Of a stretch of DNA of 64,000 bases, positions 23,823-35,800 are shown in pieces (the first letter of the stretch is position 1; each line of letters begins with the position of its first letter). Under the pieces are notes generated by a model, which saw only the letters and a program-made list of their open reading frames with translations, had not been told where the DNA came from and made no database searches. The DNA comes from Todiramphus chloris collaris (taxonomy: Eukaryota > Chordata > Aves > Coraciiformes > Alcedinidae): NCBI GenBank assembly GCA_025345505.1, contig JANVCC010000021.1:30378826-30442825 (forward strand). Reading direction: 5' to 3'. The position numbers were made by a program, and so were the translations under genes.

Positions 23823-25372
23823 AGTCTCCATTGAAGTTAATGGGAATTATGCTGTTAATAGCATAAGCTAGAATGAATGAGGTAGGATTTGATAGCTAAC
23901 CAAATATTTTTTTACATGAATGGGACTTGATGACTGACATTACAATGACTCCCATTTCAAAGCAATTGCAATTGCAAAAACAAAATGAATAGAATTTGAT
24001 AACTAACATATCTATTGTCGTAGTTATTAATGCCTATTTATTTCAATAGAGTGGCTTGCCATCTAATTCCTAGTGTTTCTGTGTGAATCTGTGTTTTATT
24101 TAATCACATTTAGTTAAATTAGACTTCATTAACTGGTGAATCTAATTTGTTTCTCTGTGTACAGTTAGAGTTAAATCTTTCAAGAAAGATGAAGTTCTAT
24201 TAAATTTTAAGATTTTTGTAAAATATTATAAAAATATATATTTAAGTTCTAATAAATCATTCATGGATCTTGATCTGACAAAAGGCACACAGACATGGAT
24301 CTAGACAGTTACAGATGCATATACCCTTCTAAACATAATTGCCAAAAAAGTTGTTTTTTTATTTTCTGTATTCCTTTGGAGATCAAGGAAAATACTCTCC
24401 TGAGTACGCAAATCCACAGCACAAGTTTTCACAAAGGATATGGGATAGATATTCACTGTGTATTGGTCCAGACTGTAGTTGGAAAAGGTTCTTAACAACT
24501 TTCTAACTCTCTTGTGAACTACATCCTCTAACAAATCATCAGACCTACTCAGGGTTAATCAGCTGCACAAGGAGACATGGCTAAGATAAAAAAATTGATA
24601 GTACACAGGTCTTACTTCTATTTACTAGAATAAAGAGACTGAGAGTTTAAAGAGACCAGGTTGGCCTATAGTGACTCAGAGGATAATACCACAGTTTAGG
24701 ACTTGATAGGCATTAAGATAAAATCTGATTCAACAGAATAAAGAGGAAAATAAAAAGAAACAAATAAATTCTCTAGCCTTATACATATTTAAAGGAAAAT
24801 GAGGAATGTTCTTGATGAATGTGTGAATTATCTTGATGAAATTAGGTGTATTCTAATATGTAAAGGAGATGAGGTTAATTTGTCACAGAATACTGGCCTT
24901 AAAATATCTGAAATATCAAAGAAATATCCCTGTACTGACAGATAGCAATGAGTGATGGACTCCAACTTGCAAGTCCTTTGACTGTAAAGAAAGCCACTGG
25001 AATTGGTAAGAATAATCCCATTGAATTTGCCAGGCTTTGGATGCAGCTCAAGTATCTCTAATGGGATTCTATATGTTGGAAGGACTTGCATGAACTATCT
25101 TTAGAAGAAGAAATAGAATTAGTTCAATAGGCAATAAGAAGGGAATGTGAATCCACAGAAAGATCTTTCAACCAATATAGATCTCATGGTTTCACATTGA
25201 ATATGAAACATTGTTCATGCTATTTAATAATAAATTGCTGCCATATAGTAAATGCAAAAGATCTAGTCAGTCCTTTCAATACTCCAAGTGTCACACAAGG
25301 CACATCATTTATCCAAAGTATACTTTCCAATCTGGCAAAGTATTGCTTATACACTTTGCGAAAGAGACTTTT
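23823..25372. other. Unique AT-rich sequence, no gene seen
   Basis: No repeat family or exon was recognised. Opposite-strand frames at 24295-24534 overlap one another and have no recognisable protein features. Confidence 0.55.
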
Positions 25373-25378
25373 CTGAAC
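25373..25378. repeat. Direct repeat at CR1 end (CTGAAC), left
   Basis: CTGAAC recurs at 25751-25756. CR1 itself has CTGAACAAC near that position, so this may be a target duplication or a microhomology used when the 5' end was joined. Confidence 0.5.
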
Positions 25379-25750
25379 TAGAATCATAGAATTGTCGGGG
25401 TTAGAAGGGACCTTAAAGATCATCTACTTCCAACCCCCCTTGACAATGGCAGGGACACCTTCCACTAGAGCAGGTTGCTCAGAGCCCCATCCAGCCTGGT
25501 CTTAAAAACTTCCAAGGATGGGGCTCCCACCACCTCTCTGGGCAACCTGTTGCAGTGTCTCACCACCCTCATGGTGAAGAACTTCTTCCTAATATCTAAT
25601 CTGAATTGACCTATCTCTAGTTTTAATCAATTCCTTCTAGTCCTATCACTGACCAACAACCTAAAAAGTTCCTCCCCAGCTTTCCTGTAGGCCCCCTTAA
25701 GATACAGAAAGGCCACAATAAGGTCTCCCCGGAGCCTTCTCTTCTCCAAA
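25379..25750 (-). mobile_element. CR1 LINE 3' fragment
   Basis: The plus strand starts TAGAATCATAGAATTGTCGG, then GGTTAGAAGGGACCTTAAAG, CAGGTTGCTCAGAGCCCCAT, CACCACCTCTCTGGGCAACC, ATGGTGAAGAACTTCTTCCT and GGTCTCCCCGGAGCCTTCTC. This is the reverse complement of about 370 bp of CR1 3' end including the end of ORF2. On the minus strand a piece of ORF2, [20 protein letters not shown], is still readable. The copy is 5'-truncated and shows no intact ORF. Confidence 0.93.
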
Positions 25751-25756
25751 CTGAAC
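25751..25756. repeat. Direct repeat at CR1 end (CTGAAC), right
   Basis: Partner of 25373-25378; see that entry for the alternative reading as microhomology. Confidence 0.5.
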
Positions 25757-28669
25757 AAATTTTGTAGTTTCCATTGAATGCTTCTGAATTTGAATGAGTA
25801 CTTCTGTTTTGTGGCCAAATTTATTTTGCATGAAATGTATAAACACTCCAGAAGTAAATAAAAAAACCCTTGCATACTTCTCTGAGACATGTGCCTTAAC
25901 TACTAAATCATGCCTTAACTTCTATGAGACTTTCCCTACAGAGCAATACAACTTCGTCAGAAGTAAAGCAGTGACCATAGTTCACATCGCCTCCTCCATA
26001 ATTCCTGCACTGTTTGATGGCAGGTAGAAAACACTCTTGTGCTGTTAGAACTATTGGTTTAAAATCCTACAGGCCAAGTAGCTGAAGCCCCTGTGTATCT
26101 CTGTGAAAAAGACTACTTGTCAGTAGACTGCATAATTTTGCTTTACTTCCTCTCTGCTCTTCCTCAGATGAAATGTGGTGCTAGATGTTATTTAGATAAT
26201 TGACTCCTGCTCACACACTTTTTTACCATATACTTAGTTACTCAGAAGCATTCATATGGTAAGCATTGCGCTAGGTTGAACTGTACACTAAGTAGTCTTC
26301 TTATATTGACAGCTGTGCAGTTATCCAGCATACACTTTACACACACACACACACAAAATTCTAAAAGAAATGTAAATTATGGGACAAACTAGGTACTTTC
26401 AATTCTATTTTGTGTTCTGGTGCTTCAAAGGTTTCCTAAGTATTTTGTTCCCAATATCACTACACTTTATTTCTGGGAGTACAATGAATAGAATTTTTTA
26501 ATCCAGTAATAGATTTATTTGTCTTACAGAATTACAAATTGTAGACCTGTCATTTGGTTATTTACCCAGACATTTAATTTATTCCCTTAATGAGAATTCA
26601 GAAGAGGAAAAAATATTGGTTCAGCTCAAATCAAACAGGAATTGTTTTGATTATCGTTTTTACAAAGCAGCATCTGGAAGAATTATTTTGGATCAATTTA
26701 TACCTATTTAATTCTTGAGCTTGTAACCCTTCAAGTTTTACTGTATTACCTTTTAAAAGGGATTTTAAATTTAAAATTAAATTTTGTGCTCCCAAAAAAA
26801 AGCAAGAGAAAAATCTAGAAACGTACCTTAGTAATGTCATATTTAAGTCACTTTAATAGTTGTTTGTTTGTTTGTTTCAGTCTCCAGAAGATTAACTCCT
26901 TCTCACAGAATTTTTGTAAAATTAACTTGATTATAAGGAAAGAAGCAAACAGTATATTTTTGAAAGCTATCACAAAAACTGCATAGGCATAGAAACTAAT
27001 TAATTTTACCCAATATTTTCAGCATGACTATCTAGACTATTCTAATGATTCATCTGATGCCAACTTCAAATTAATTCTGAACTGACTATCCAAGTATATT
27101 CAGTGGCAACCTGAAAGAATTAATCTGATCTACTGTTTTATTTCTCATCTTTGTTCAAGATCCCTATAATTTTTTTTTAATTAACCTCTAAAAATTTCAG
27201 CATCCTTTGCCCTTGAACATGCTATACTATTTCAATGTTTCTATGTTTTCTTTACTCTCTAATTAAAATCATATAGCATATTACATTTTTCCTTGTAAAG
27301 CACTTCTCCCCTCTCCTTTTATTTAAGGAATAGTTTTCATTAGCTTCCTTTGTCTCATTTAGCAAAATGCTATTAAAATATTCAATAGTTTCGGAATGAA
27401 AGAATTTTAAAAATAAAAGTGTTTTTTATCTTCTCTTTAGTTGGCACCCATTGTTTTTGTATAAGGAGTGAAGTGTTTTCTAAATTACTTCCTATTATTC
27501 TCTTTATGAGGTAACTGCTTTATACATCTCAAGGTAATTTTCGTAGTTCACAGTACTCCAGGTACAGTATGTCAACAATTACTCAAAGCCAGGTATTTTT
27601 ACAAAGGTCTGGCTCTGGGTCCTCCTAAGAATAGTTCATCTTTTCATAAAATATGTTTGAGGTAGATGAGATAAATATCCTCTTGAAGAGGCTTTTTTTT
27701 TTTCTGCACAAGAAAGGCTTGATACAATTGTTCACACTTCAGCATGAATTGCCATTTGAAATCATCTGAAAGTATACATGTGCAGTTCCATATTATTCAC
27801 ACAGCTCATGTCATATTTTCAGTCTGGCGCAAAAGTCTCAGACATTTTGCCAATGTCAATAAGCACATATTTGCAGGCTGCTTTGTAAAGATTTTAGTCC
27901 AAACACCTTCTCCAAATAGGCATCTGCCTTTGGTCAGGTTATTTGGCTATACTAACTAAAAGGTGCACTCTGTTTCTAGTATGACTTCCTGATTTTTTAG
28001 TTTGCAGTTAATTCTTAGTTGCTGTCATCAGTTAGATGATATTTAGCCAATATTCTTCCAGTGTAGTAATAAACAATAAGGAGGTCTAACAAACTGTGAG
28101 TAATATTCTGGCCCCACAAAAGTATACTAGGATAACATTTATCTTTCTTAAAATTCATCACTGCAATCAATTGCTTGTATGTAGGTATCCAGTAATGTGT
28201 GAGATATCTGAGGTTATCTAACCTGATCTATGGTTCCTCACAAGAAGCACATGGGTTTCACATAGCTTCTACATCATACATACCAGCTGTATGTAGAACA
28301 CTTCAGATGTCTTGTGACATCTCAGATAGTTCTCAATATGCATGCTTTGGAAGCTGAATCACACCATTTAAGAATTCTACATAAAATCCCTCTTCTGTGT
28401 ATTTATTCAAACTCACACAAATTCGACCAAACAGAAAAAATTATTCCAGGAAGTTTTTGTAAGACATCCCTTAAAAGCAGCTCCCTAAAGTTTATTTTTT
28501 TATATATTGATGATACAAACAATAGTTTGACTATACCAGAAGTAAGTGATCATGCTCCTCATACTCTTCTTATTGGTTCCTTTTGGTTAAATGTGAACTG
28601 TTTGGTTTAAATTAGTTCTTTTATGCACCTAATTAGAAAGTGACTTGAAACAAGGGAGAGAAATTATGA
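25757..28669. other. Unique sequence with short microsatellites, no gene seen
   Basis: Contains (CA)8-9 at 26339-26355, (TTTG)4 at 26860-26876 and T runs at 27171-27178 and 27692-27702. No gene or interspersed repeat recognised. Confidence 0.55.
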
Positions 28670-28674
28670 TTACC
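28670..28674. repeat. LTR target-site duplication (TTACC), left
   Basis: TTACC precedes the LTR and recurs directly after it at 29535-29539. A 5-bp duplication is typical of ERVL-type (class III) elements. Confidence 0.75.
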
Positions 28675-29534
28675 TGTCATGGTTTAGGGTCAGAGCAGTC
28701 CCTTAGACCTATAACAGATGGTGTATGATAATCCCCCTCCCTCCCCAAAGGGGAAGAGAAAGGGAATAAGGGAGAGAGAATTAGGGATTAGAAAAGGGAA
28801 CTAGAACAGCTTTCATGAAAAGGAAAATAATAATAATAAAAATGGAATATATACAAATATATACAAAACCAGTATCTAACCCAACCCACCCTGATGGTAA
28901 TTGCATCACAGCCACCACTGATGTGGTGGAGCAGGCACTGGGGGAGTCCCAGACTGGGCCCTGCAGCAGATGGGAGCTGTGTTCAGGAGCTGGATTCTGG
29001 TACCAGATTCAGGCACACATAGACTGGGATTGAAGGCAGGATGGACAAAGTCCTCCTCAGATGCTCCAAGGAAAAAAAGTGGAAAAGGACCTGAGTCAAG
29101 ACGAGCAAAGCTGTCAAAGTGGACAAGAAGGGCAAAGAGAGAGATGAGAGCCTCCTGATCCCTCAGCTTTATACTGGATACGATGTATATGGGAAGAGCC
29201 TCCTGATCCCTCAGCTTTATACTGGATATGATGTATATGGGATTGCATACCTTGTTGGTGAGTGTAGCATCACCTGTCCTGTCCGCTCCTCCCTGCAGGT
29301 GTGGCCTTTCACTTTCTGCACCCCCCAAAATCACACATAAGTTCCAGGAGTGGCCTTTGTCAGCACACCAATCCTTGGTAGTAACTTTAAACATGGGGTA
29401 TTATCACTGCTAAAAGCAGACACTGTCTGTGAGAACAGGCTGCTAACTTCAGAAAGTGCAGTTAGTTGGAAGAACTGACCAAAAAAGTAAAATCACTGAA
29501 CAGAATTAGTTCTGTTCTCACTCAAACCAGGACG
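28675..29534 (-). mobile_element. Avian ERV solo LTR fossil with 5-bp target duplication
   Basis: The 860-bp LTR starts TGTCATGGTTTAGGGTCAGA and ends near CTCACTCAAACCAGGAC, flanked by TTACC on both sides. Read on the minus strand it begins with the avian LTR opening GTCCTGGTTTGAGTGAGAAC, has TATAAAG boxes (plus-strand CTTTATA at 29167 and 29215) and ends CTAAACCATGACA. No internal coding part remains, so it is a solo LTR left by recombination. Family: probably ERVL-like from the 5-bp duplication. The copy at 60856-61605 belongs to the same family. A 162-codon frame across it is not a gene. Confidence 0.9.
29148..29243. repeat. 48-bp tandem duplication inside the LTR
   Basis: Two adjacent 48-bp units (29148-29195 and 29196-29243), both beginning GAGCCTCCTGATCCCTCAGC and nearly identical, so the duplication is recent relative to the LTR. 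Each unit contains the TATA-box region of the minus-strand LTR promoter. The sister LTR at 60856 has one unit only. Confidence 0.92.
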
Positions 29535-29539
29535 TTACC
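29535..29539. repeat. LTR target-site duplication (TTACC), right
   Basis: Partner of 28670-28674. Confidence 0.75.
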
Positions 29540-31024
29540 CTTTTTTCAAATTTAATTAGAAATCCCATGGAGTTAACATGTCCTTACCCTGAGGGAGGGT
29601 CTGACTTATATCAGTTAGAAACAAGCTGAATGGCTTCTTTAGAAGAAACATTGATAGAGTTTCCAAGTTTCCTTGGTCAGAGGAAGGAACTGGTGGTTTA
29701 TTTTTTTATCTTTTGAAAGAAACACAAATAACCCTTTATCATGAGAATCATACTGTTTATGCAGTTTTATTTAGAATTCCATTTCCAAGAAAGAGAGACT
29801 TCTATCACTTTAATTATTAACGTTCTGTATCCTAAGGTTATTCCAAGCCTGGGCATGGCCTGGCAGTTGCACAAAAAGGGAAAGTGATGAGCGGATTGTC
29901 CCCCTCCCATACAAACATTGTGTCTGTGACAGTAGCATCCACAGAGTTGTCACTGCCCTTCCACGAACCTGTACAGGGTTGTGAGCTCCGACAGCAAGGA
30001 GGCCAGGAATTTGCCTGTCTTGGTTCAAGGCAGAACTGGTGCTGTAGAGATGTAGCAACTCAGTGGTGCCAGAAGCCTTTGAGGGGAAGGGAAAAAGAAA
30101 TTCCTTGTGATTTGAGTGCTTCTACTTTGGTCTCAAAGGAAACTGTTGAGGTAAATTTTGAAGTCATATCAGTAAGCTGTATAGGCAAGTAAGGAAAGAG
30201 GGTAACAAAGTGACATTTTTGGGCAGGAACACTCTGTCTGTACAGTGATCTGCCAGTATACTACAAGTTACTAAAAAATGCTAACAGGGTTTTGAGTTTT
30301 ATTTATGTTTTTACCCAGTGAAACATTCCTGTAAAGCTTATGCTATTCTATGAAATGTTTCAGGCTTCGGTAAAATGGTTTGAAAAGAAATAAGTTCTTC
30401 AAATAGAAAGTTATGACTATACTGCTAATAAAAGAGCATAAGAGCAATCCCTGCATCTGAGGCCCAGTGGCACTGATAGGTCACATTCTACCTGATTAAG
30501 GATAGAACCTCTGCCACAGATCTATCTCAGAGAGAGCTGTCTGAAGCAATTCAGAGCTGACAGTTCAACAGGGTAAACAATCAAGAATGTTAGTTTTCAA
30601 GTTTACTTCCAGACATCTTTTACATAATAATATTGACTTGAACCAAGAGAACATTTTTAGAATTCCTTTCATTTTATGTTAGAGATGGATGAGGGAAATG
30701 AGATTTTCATGTTCAGTATTTTGCTCCTTTTTTTGGTGGTTGAGGGATAAATTAAAAATAGTAAGAAATTAAAAAATATATCCAATGTCTTCAGACTGAA
30801 TTTTGGTTTTCATTAAATGGATTTGAATTGCATTGCTTTTCATTTAACATTGCTTTGAAAAAAAGCATAAATATATTAACAAAAATACTTTATTTCACTC
30901 TAAATTGCAAGAGAAAATAGTTCTAAGTAATACTAGTGTATTATTCCCTTGAACAAGTAGAGGCCCCTGTCAGTTACTTTCAAATAATCATGGCAATCAG
31001 GAGAAATTCCTGAAGACTGAATGA
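29540..31024. other. Unique sequence, one GC-richer patch, no gene recognised
   Basis: At about 29840-30110 the GC content rises and a 102-codon plus-strand frame (29884-30192) and an 82-codon minus-strand frame (29810-30058) overlap. Neither shows a known motif. An unclassified old repeat or a decayed exon is possible. The rest is AT-rich and featureless. Confidence 0.45.
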
Positions 31025-32295
31025 GAGAACATTACTCTTTTCTTCAAGATGAGTGAAAATAAAGCTCAGAGCAACCACAGATGTGTCAGTTTGACCTCTG
31101 TCCCTGATAAGATGATGGAGAAAATCCTGGAAAATGTCCAAATATGTGAAGGAAAAGAAGTAGTCAGCTTGGATTTATGAAAGAGTAATCAGGTTCAATC
31201 AACCTGATAGTTTTCTACAATGAAGCAATTAGGTTACTGGACAAAAGTGAGCAATGGGTACTATTTACCTCAATTTTAGTAAACCCTTTGATACTTGCTC
31301 CCATAACATTTTCATAAACAGAAAATATAGGTTAGAAAAATGAACAGTGAGTTGGATGGATAGAGAACCATATGAATAATTGGAACCAGAGAGCTGAGAT
31401 GAATGGCACAAAGTCTAGCTGGAAGCCAGTCACTAGTGATGTACCCAGGTGGCAACACTGGGGCCAATACTGTTCGACATCATCAGTGACCTGGAGCTGG
31501 GATAGAGTGCACCCGAAGCAAGTTTGCAGGTTATAGAAAAATGAGAAGAGTAGATGAAGGACCAGATGGTTGTGCTGCCATTCAGAGGGACCTTATCAGT
31601 TTGGAGAATTGGATGGACAGCAGCCTCACACAGTTGAAAAAAGAGAAATGCAAAGTCCTGCACCTAGGGAGGAACAACCCCATGCATGAATTTTGGGGGA
31701 GAACCAGCTGATAAGTAGTTCTCATCAGCTCCTCACACTCCTAGCTGACAGCAAGCGGATCCAGAGCCAGCAATGCAGCCTCACAGAGAAAAAGAACAAG
31801 TTCCCTGGGCTGCATTAACAGAAACATTGCAAACAGGTCAAGAGGTAGTACTTCCCCTCTACTCCATATTGGTGAGGCTACACTTGAAATATGTCCAGAT
31901 CTGGGTTCATCAGTACAAGAAAGACATGGGCCTCCTGAATAGAGTCCAGTAAAGGGTCACAAAAATGATGAAGAGACTGGAACATCTTTCTCAAGAGGAC
32001 AGGCTAAGACAGTTCTGACTGTTTAGCCTGAAAAAAAGAATCCCTTGGGTATCTTTTCAGTGTATATAAGCCTGATGGGAGAGAATGAAGAGAAAAGCAG
32101 GATTGTCTTAGCAGTGTCCAATAACAGGACAAGAGTCACATATTACAACACACAAAACATCACCTGAACATCTGATTTTATTTTTTTTTTAACTCTGAGG
32201 GTGGTTGAACACTATAGCAGGTTGCCCAGAGAGGTTATGAAGTCTCCACCTATGGAGGTGATCAAAACCCAACTGGACATGGTTGCATCTGGAGG
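31025..32295 (+). mobile_element. Old CR1 LINE lacking its 3' end
   Basis: The plus strand gives degraded CR1 ORF2: VSLTSVPDKMMEKILENV near 31087 (usual VSLTSVPGKIMEQILLE), the palm region around 31400-31520 where AGCAAGTTTGCAGG (S-K-F-A) marks the FADD box, GCAAAGTCCTGCACCTAGGG (C-K-V-L-H-L-G), then the C-terminal AGAGAGGTTATGAAGTCTCC. The frame is broken many times. The last ~100 bases of CR1 and the ATTCTATG tail are missing: the sequence passes directly into another CR1 at about 32296. It is the most decayed long CR1 in the window. Confidence 0.85.
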
Positions 32296-33138
32296 GCAGT
32301 GATCAACAACTCAATGTCTGGATGGAGATCTGTGAGGAGTGGTGACCCTCAGGGGTTGGTATTGGGACCAGTCCTGTTTAGTATCTTCATCAGTAGACAC
32401 AATCGCTAATCCCACGTAGACAGTGGGATCAAGTGCACTCTCAGCAAGGGATGAAATGAAGGAATTGAAAACAACCCTGAGAAGAAAGTCTTGAGAGTAC
32501 TGGTAGATGAAAAGCTGCATGAGAGCTGCAAATGTACACTTGCCAACCTGGGCTGCATCATTAGAATCATAACTGGTTGTTTGAGGGAGGTGATTCTCCC
32601 CTTCTGCTCTGCTCTTGTAAGACCCCACCTGGAGTACTGTCTTGAGCTCAGGGTCTTCTGACAGAAGAAGGACATGGAGGTGTTGGAAGGAGCTCAGAGG
32701 AAGGCCATGAAGATGGTTGGAGTGCTGGAACACCACTCTGGTGAAGACAGGCTGAAAGAGCTGAGTTGTTTCAGCCTGGAGAAGAGAAGGCTCTGGGGAT
32801 ACCTTATAGCAGCTTTCCAGTAACTAAAGGGGGCTTACAAGAAAGCTGGAGAGGGTCTTTTGACAAGGGCTTGTAGTGATAGGACAAGGAATAATAGGTT
32901 TAAAGTGATAGAAGGTAGATTAGATGTAAAGAAGGAGCTCTTTTTGTGAGGGTGATGAGACAGAGGAACAAGTTGCCCAGAAAGGTTATGGGTGCCTCCC
33001 CCATGAAATTATCCAAGGCCAGATTGTATGGCCTTTGAGCAGCTTGGTCTCACGGAATGTGTCTCTGCCCATGGCAGGGAGTTTGGAACTAGATGATCTT
33101 TAAAGTCCCTTCCAACCCAAACAATTCTATGATTCTAT
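32296..33138 (+). mobile_element. Second CR1 LINE, head-to-tail with the first
   Basis: It starts in the reverse-transcriptase palm (AACAACTCAATGTCTGGATG, equivalent to N-N-S-M-S-G-W, then GACCCTCAGGGGTTGGTATT for D-P-Q-G-L-V) and runs through CCCCACCTGGAGTACTGTCT (P-H-L-E-Y-C), GGCTGAAAGAGCTGAGTTGT and TCCCTTCCAACCCAAACAAT to a tail ATTCTATGATTCTAT. Part of the thumb region is missing around 32400-32460. It belongs to a different CR1 subfamily from the preceding fragment by its 3' end. Frames are broken. Confidence 0.9.
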
Positions 33139-35800
33139 ACAAAGACTGGGTCTTCTCCTTCCTCTGGGAGCCAGGAAATAACAGTACTTCTCTCCATTGT
33201 AGAGAAAAGGAAGAAGAAAAATAGAAAAATTAGGAAGAAAGAGTAACTACACTCTGCCAGATAATGAAAGCTGTGTCTCTACATCTTTGGCCTAGTATCA
33301 CTACAAGATATTGTTAGAAGTATGGTCCATCACTATTTTAAATATTTTTGCCTTGGCTACGTATTTCCACAGCTGCATATCACATGTAATATCTGTAGCA
33401 CTCTCTTACTGCACTACTGAAATCTGAAGAAGTAAGAAAGGATTTGAACTTTATTAGTAATATTTAAATGACATAATTTGTCTGTTCTTATTAAGTAAAT
33501 ATATAACGTTAACTTCTGGTGGTGGTGGTTTTGCTTCTCCTTGTCCAGTGGAAAGTGGAATGAAACTGTGAATGAAGATCCTCTTTGTTCCTTTACAAAC
33601 TTCATCATTTTAGAAGGATGAGTCCTTGCACCTGAAAGGTGTTGAATAGGTGGCTTCAGAAAGTCATCAACACATTTACTCTTGAACTAAGCTTTGTATG
33701 CTGAATACTTCAGATTAGAGTCACCCACAGTTAACGCATTCAGCTTGCTGAGAGTCTTTATCATTTCCACTAACAGAAAACAGATTCTTTACACTTTGTT
33801 CTGTCATAATTTTTGTGGTATGATCCACAGACTAACTGGAGTGCAAGGACATTTGGTCGGATATACTACTGAAACATTCTTTGTAGTGCATGTTATTATT
33901 CATTAAACAGGAGAGTATTTTTTTTTTCACCAATAGAGTGATAAAATAAAACACTTATATATCGGGGTTGAATTACATGGTCACAGTCATCACAAAAGTA
34001 ATTGCCATTGGGTAGCTGTGCCACTGAGGGACTACAGTGATGAACAATGTACTTTAAGAGTACACTTTTGTCTTTTAAGTTGGGCTTCTTCCATAAGCCA
34101 TCAGGAGAAGATCTTTAGACAAGTTGGTAAGGTCAGGGTTGTTTTGAAGAATGTTCCAATGTTTCCCTGATAATTGCTTAGATTCTGCCTACCTATTCTT
34201 TAACCTAGTGACATGGCTAATAGAAAGTTATTTGTGTTTTGATGCGGACTTATTTCAATAAGAGCTCTACTTCTGCTTTCGTAACTCCAGGTTTATTCTA
34301 AGCTTGAGGGAATTGTACTTAAGAAAAGCACCTATAAAATAAATAAAACTTCTCTCTCAGCCCATCAGACCCTTTCAATAAAGGCCTTTATGTTAGAGAC
34401 TCTCTTGAATATAAAATGTTATTTAATCAGTAAGTCCCAGCTTTTATTAAAGCTGGAAATTTTTGTATTATTATTTTCTGCTTGTGAATAGGTGTATTTT
34501 CTATGAAAGGCAATATTTCATCTTGAAACTTGTTAGTAAAACCATATATCAAAATAATGTCCCTATTTCCTATTATGTTCAATATGGAGATGAAATATTT
34601 TATGAATTTTTCTCTGCATCTGTCAAAATAAACAAAATATAATTTCCAGGATAATTTGTAATGAATTTTCAAGTTCGGGTTTTTCTTAGCAAGTTATATT
34701 TTCATCCTTTCAATGTGCAAATAAGGAAGATTCATGTGTGTTTTTCTTTAGATATAAAACATGTCACTTTGACTAGAATAAATGAGAAAGCTTATGGAGT
34801 AAAGTACCATTTGTTGCAATTCAAAGTATTACAGTATGTCTCTCTGAATTTTGTTATAGTAAGGTATAAGGGATCTACTAAAAGAATGCATAAATTATCA
34901 CATGCATATGTTTTGAAAATGAAATACCTTGCATATTAATTACACATCCCCATTTATTTAAATGCTACTAATACACTTAGTTTTGGAAGAGAAAGCATGT
35001 AAAGCCTGCATTTTGATTTATGATGACAAAAAGCAGAAAAAGAAAGATAACTTAACTTTCAACAGAAACAGCACCTTATTTCAGTGCTAGAATTCTACTT
35101 CCTTGTTTGAGAGACATCCCAGAGGTGTCCAGGTGGAACAAAGAAAAAAGAAAAACAATCTAAGTACAGAAAGAGAACACTTGTAACTGAAGTAAGTAAC
35201 AGATATGACTACACCACCTGTGGAAAATATACAGAAGGTTATTAAAAGTTCTTGTTAAACATCCAGTAAAGTAAAGTTTTGAAAAAAGAAAATTAAAGAA
35301 AAAAATACATCTACTTCCTGATTTCTAAACTCATTATTGAGGCTGAGACTGTCTAAGATCTTTGAGTGTATGATATAAGCAAAAGACTAAATGGTGAATT
35401 AAAATGATTGTCCAAGCCATAGTGATCCTAGCCAGAAACACATGATGAAGAAAATACACCCTCTAAATATGAAACTGGGAGAGGTTTTATGATCTGAAAC
35501 CCAGAGTACAAATTAATCATTTGTGTAATTTAAATGAAGTCAGTTGGAATTATCCCAGGAATGAATATAACACAATTTGTTAAAGATATGGTACTGTAAA
35601 TACTGCACTGTGTCAGAGATACATCTGTTCAGCAACTGCCTCAGCTAAATAGATAAGACATTCTTTCCCATTAGCTAAAAGCAGCATAAACACTTAACTC
35701 AGACCGACCCATTCTGTCAGGGTGCAGAAGTGGCCTTCAAATGAAGCATCTCTGTATTTTTCACTTGGAGTCAGGTAAGGCATCTGAAATTGGTTTAAGG
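33139..35800. other. Unique AT-rich sequence, no gene seen
   Basis: No interspersed repeat or exon recognised. Frames of 81-92 codons at 34427-34939 lie on opposite strands in AT-rich DNA and have no recognisable features. Confidence 0.55.

Noticed and set aside
23411-23823. Frames of 68 and 112 codons around the 100-N gap
   Set aside because: They translate N and the pyrimidine-rich tract.
28906-29394. 162-codon minus-strand frame
   Set aside because: It lies wholly inside a solo LTR and includes the 48-bp duplication; LTRs of this kind do not encode protein there.
29884-30192. 102-codon frame in a GC-richer patch as a gene
   Set aside because: No motif, no conserved partner frame, overlapping opposite-strand frame of similar length; kept only as an unclassified patch.
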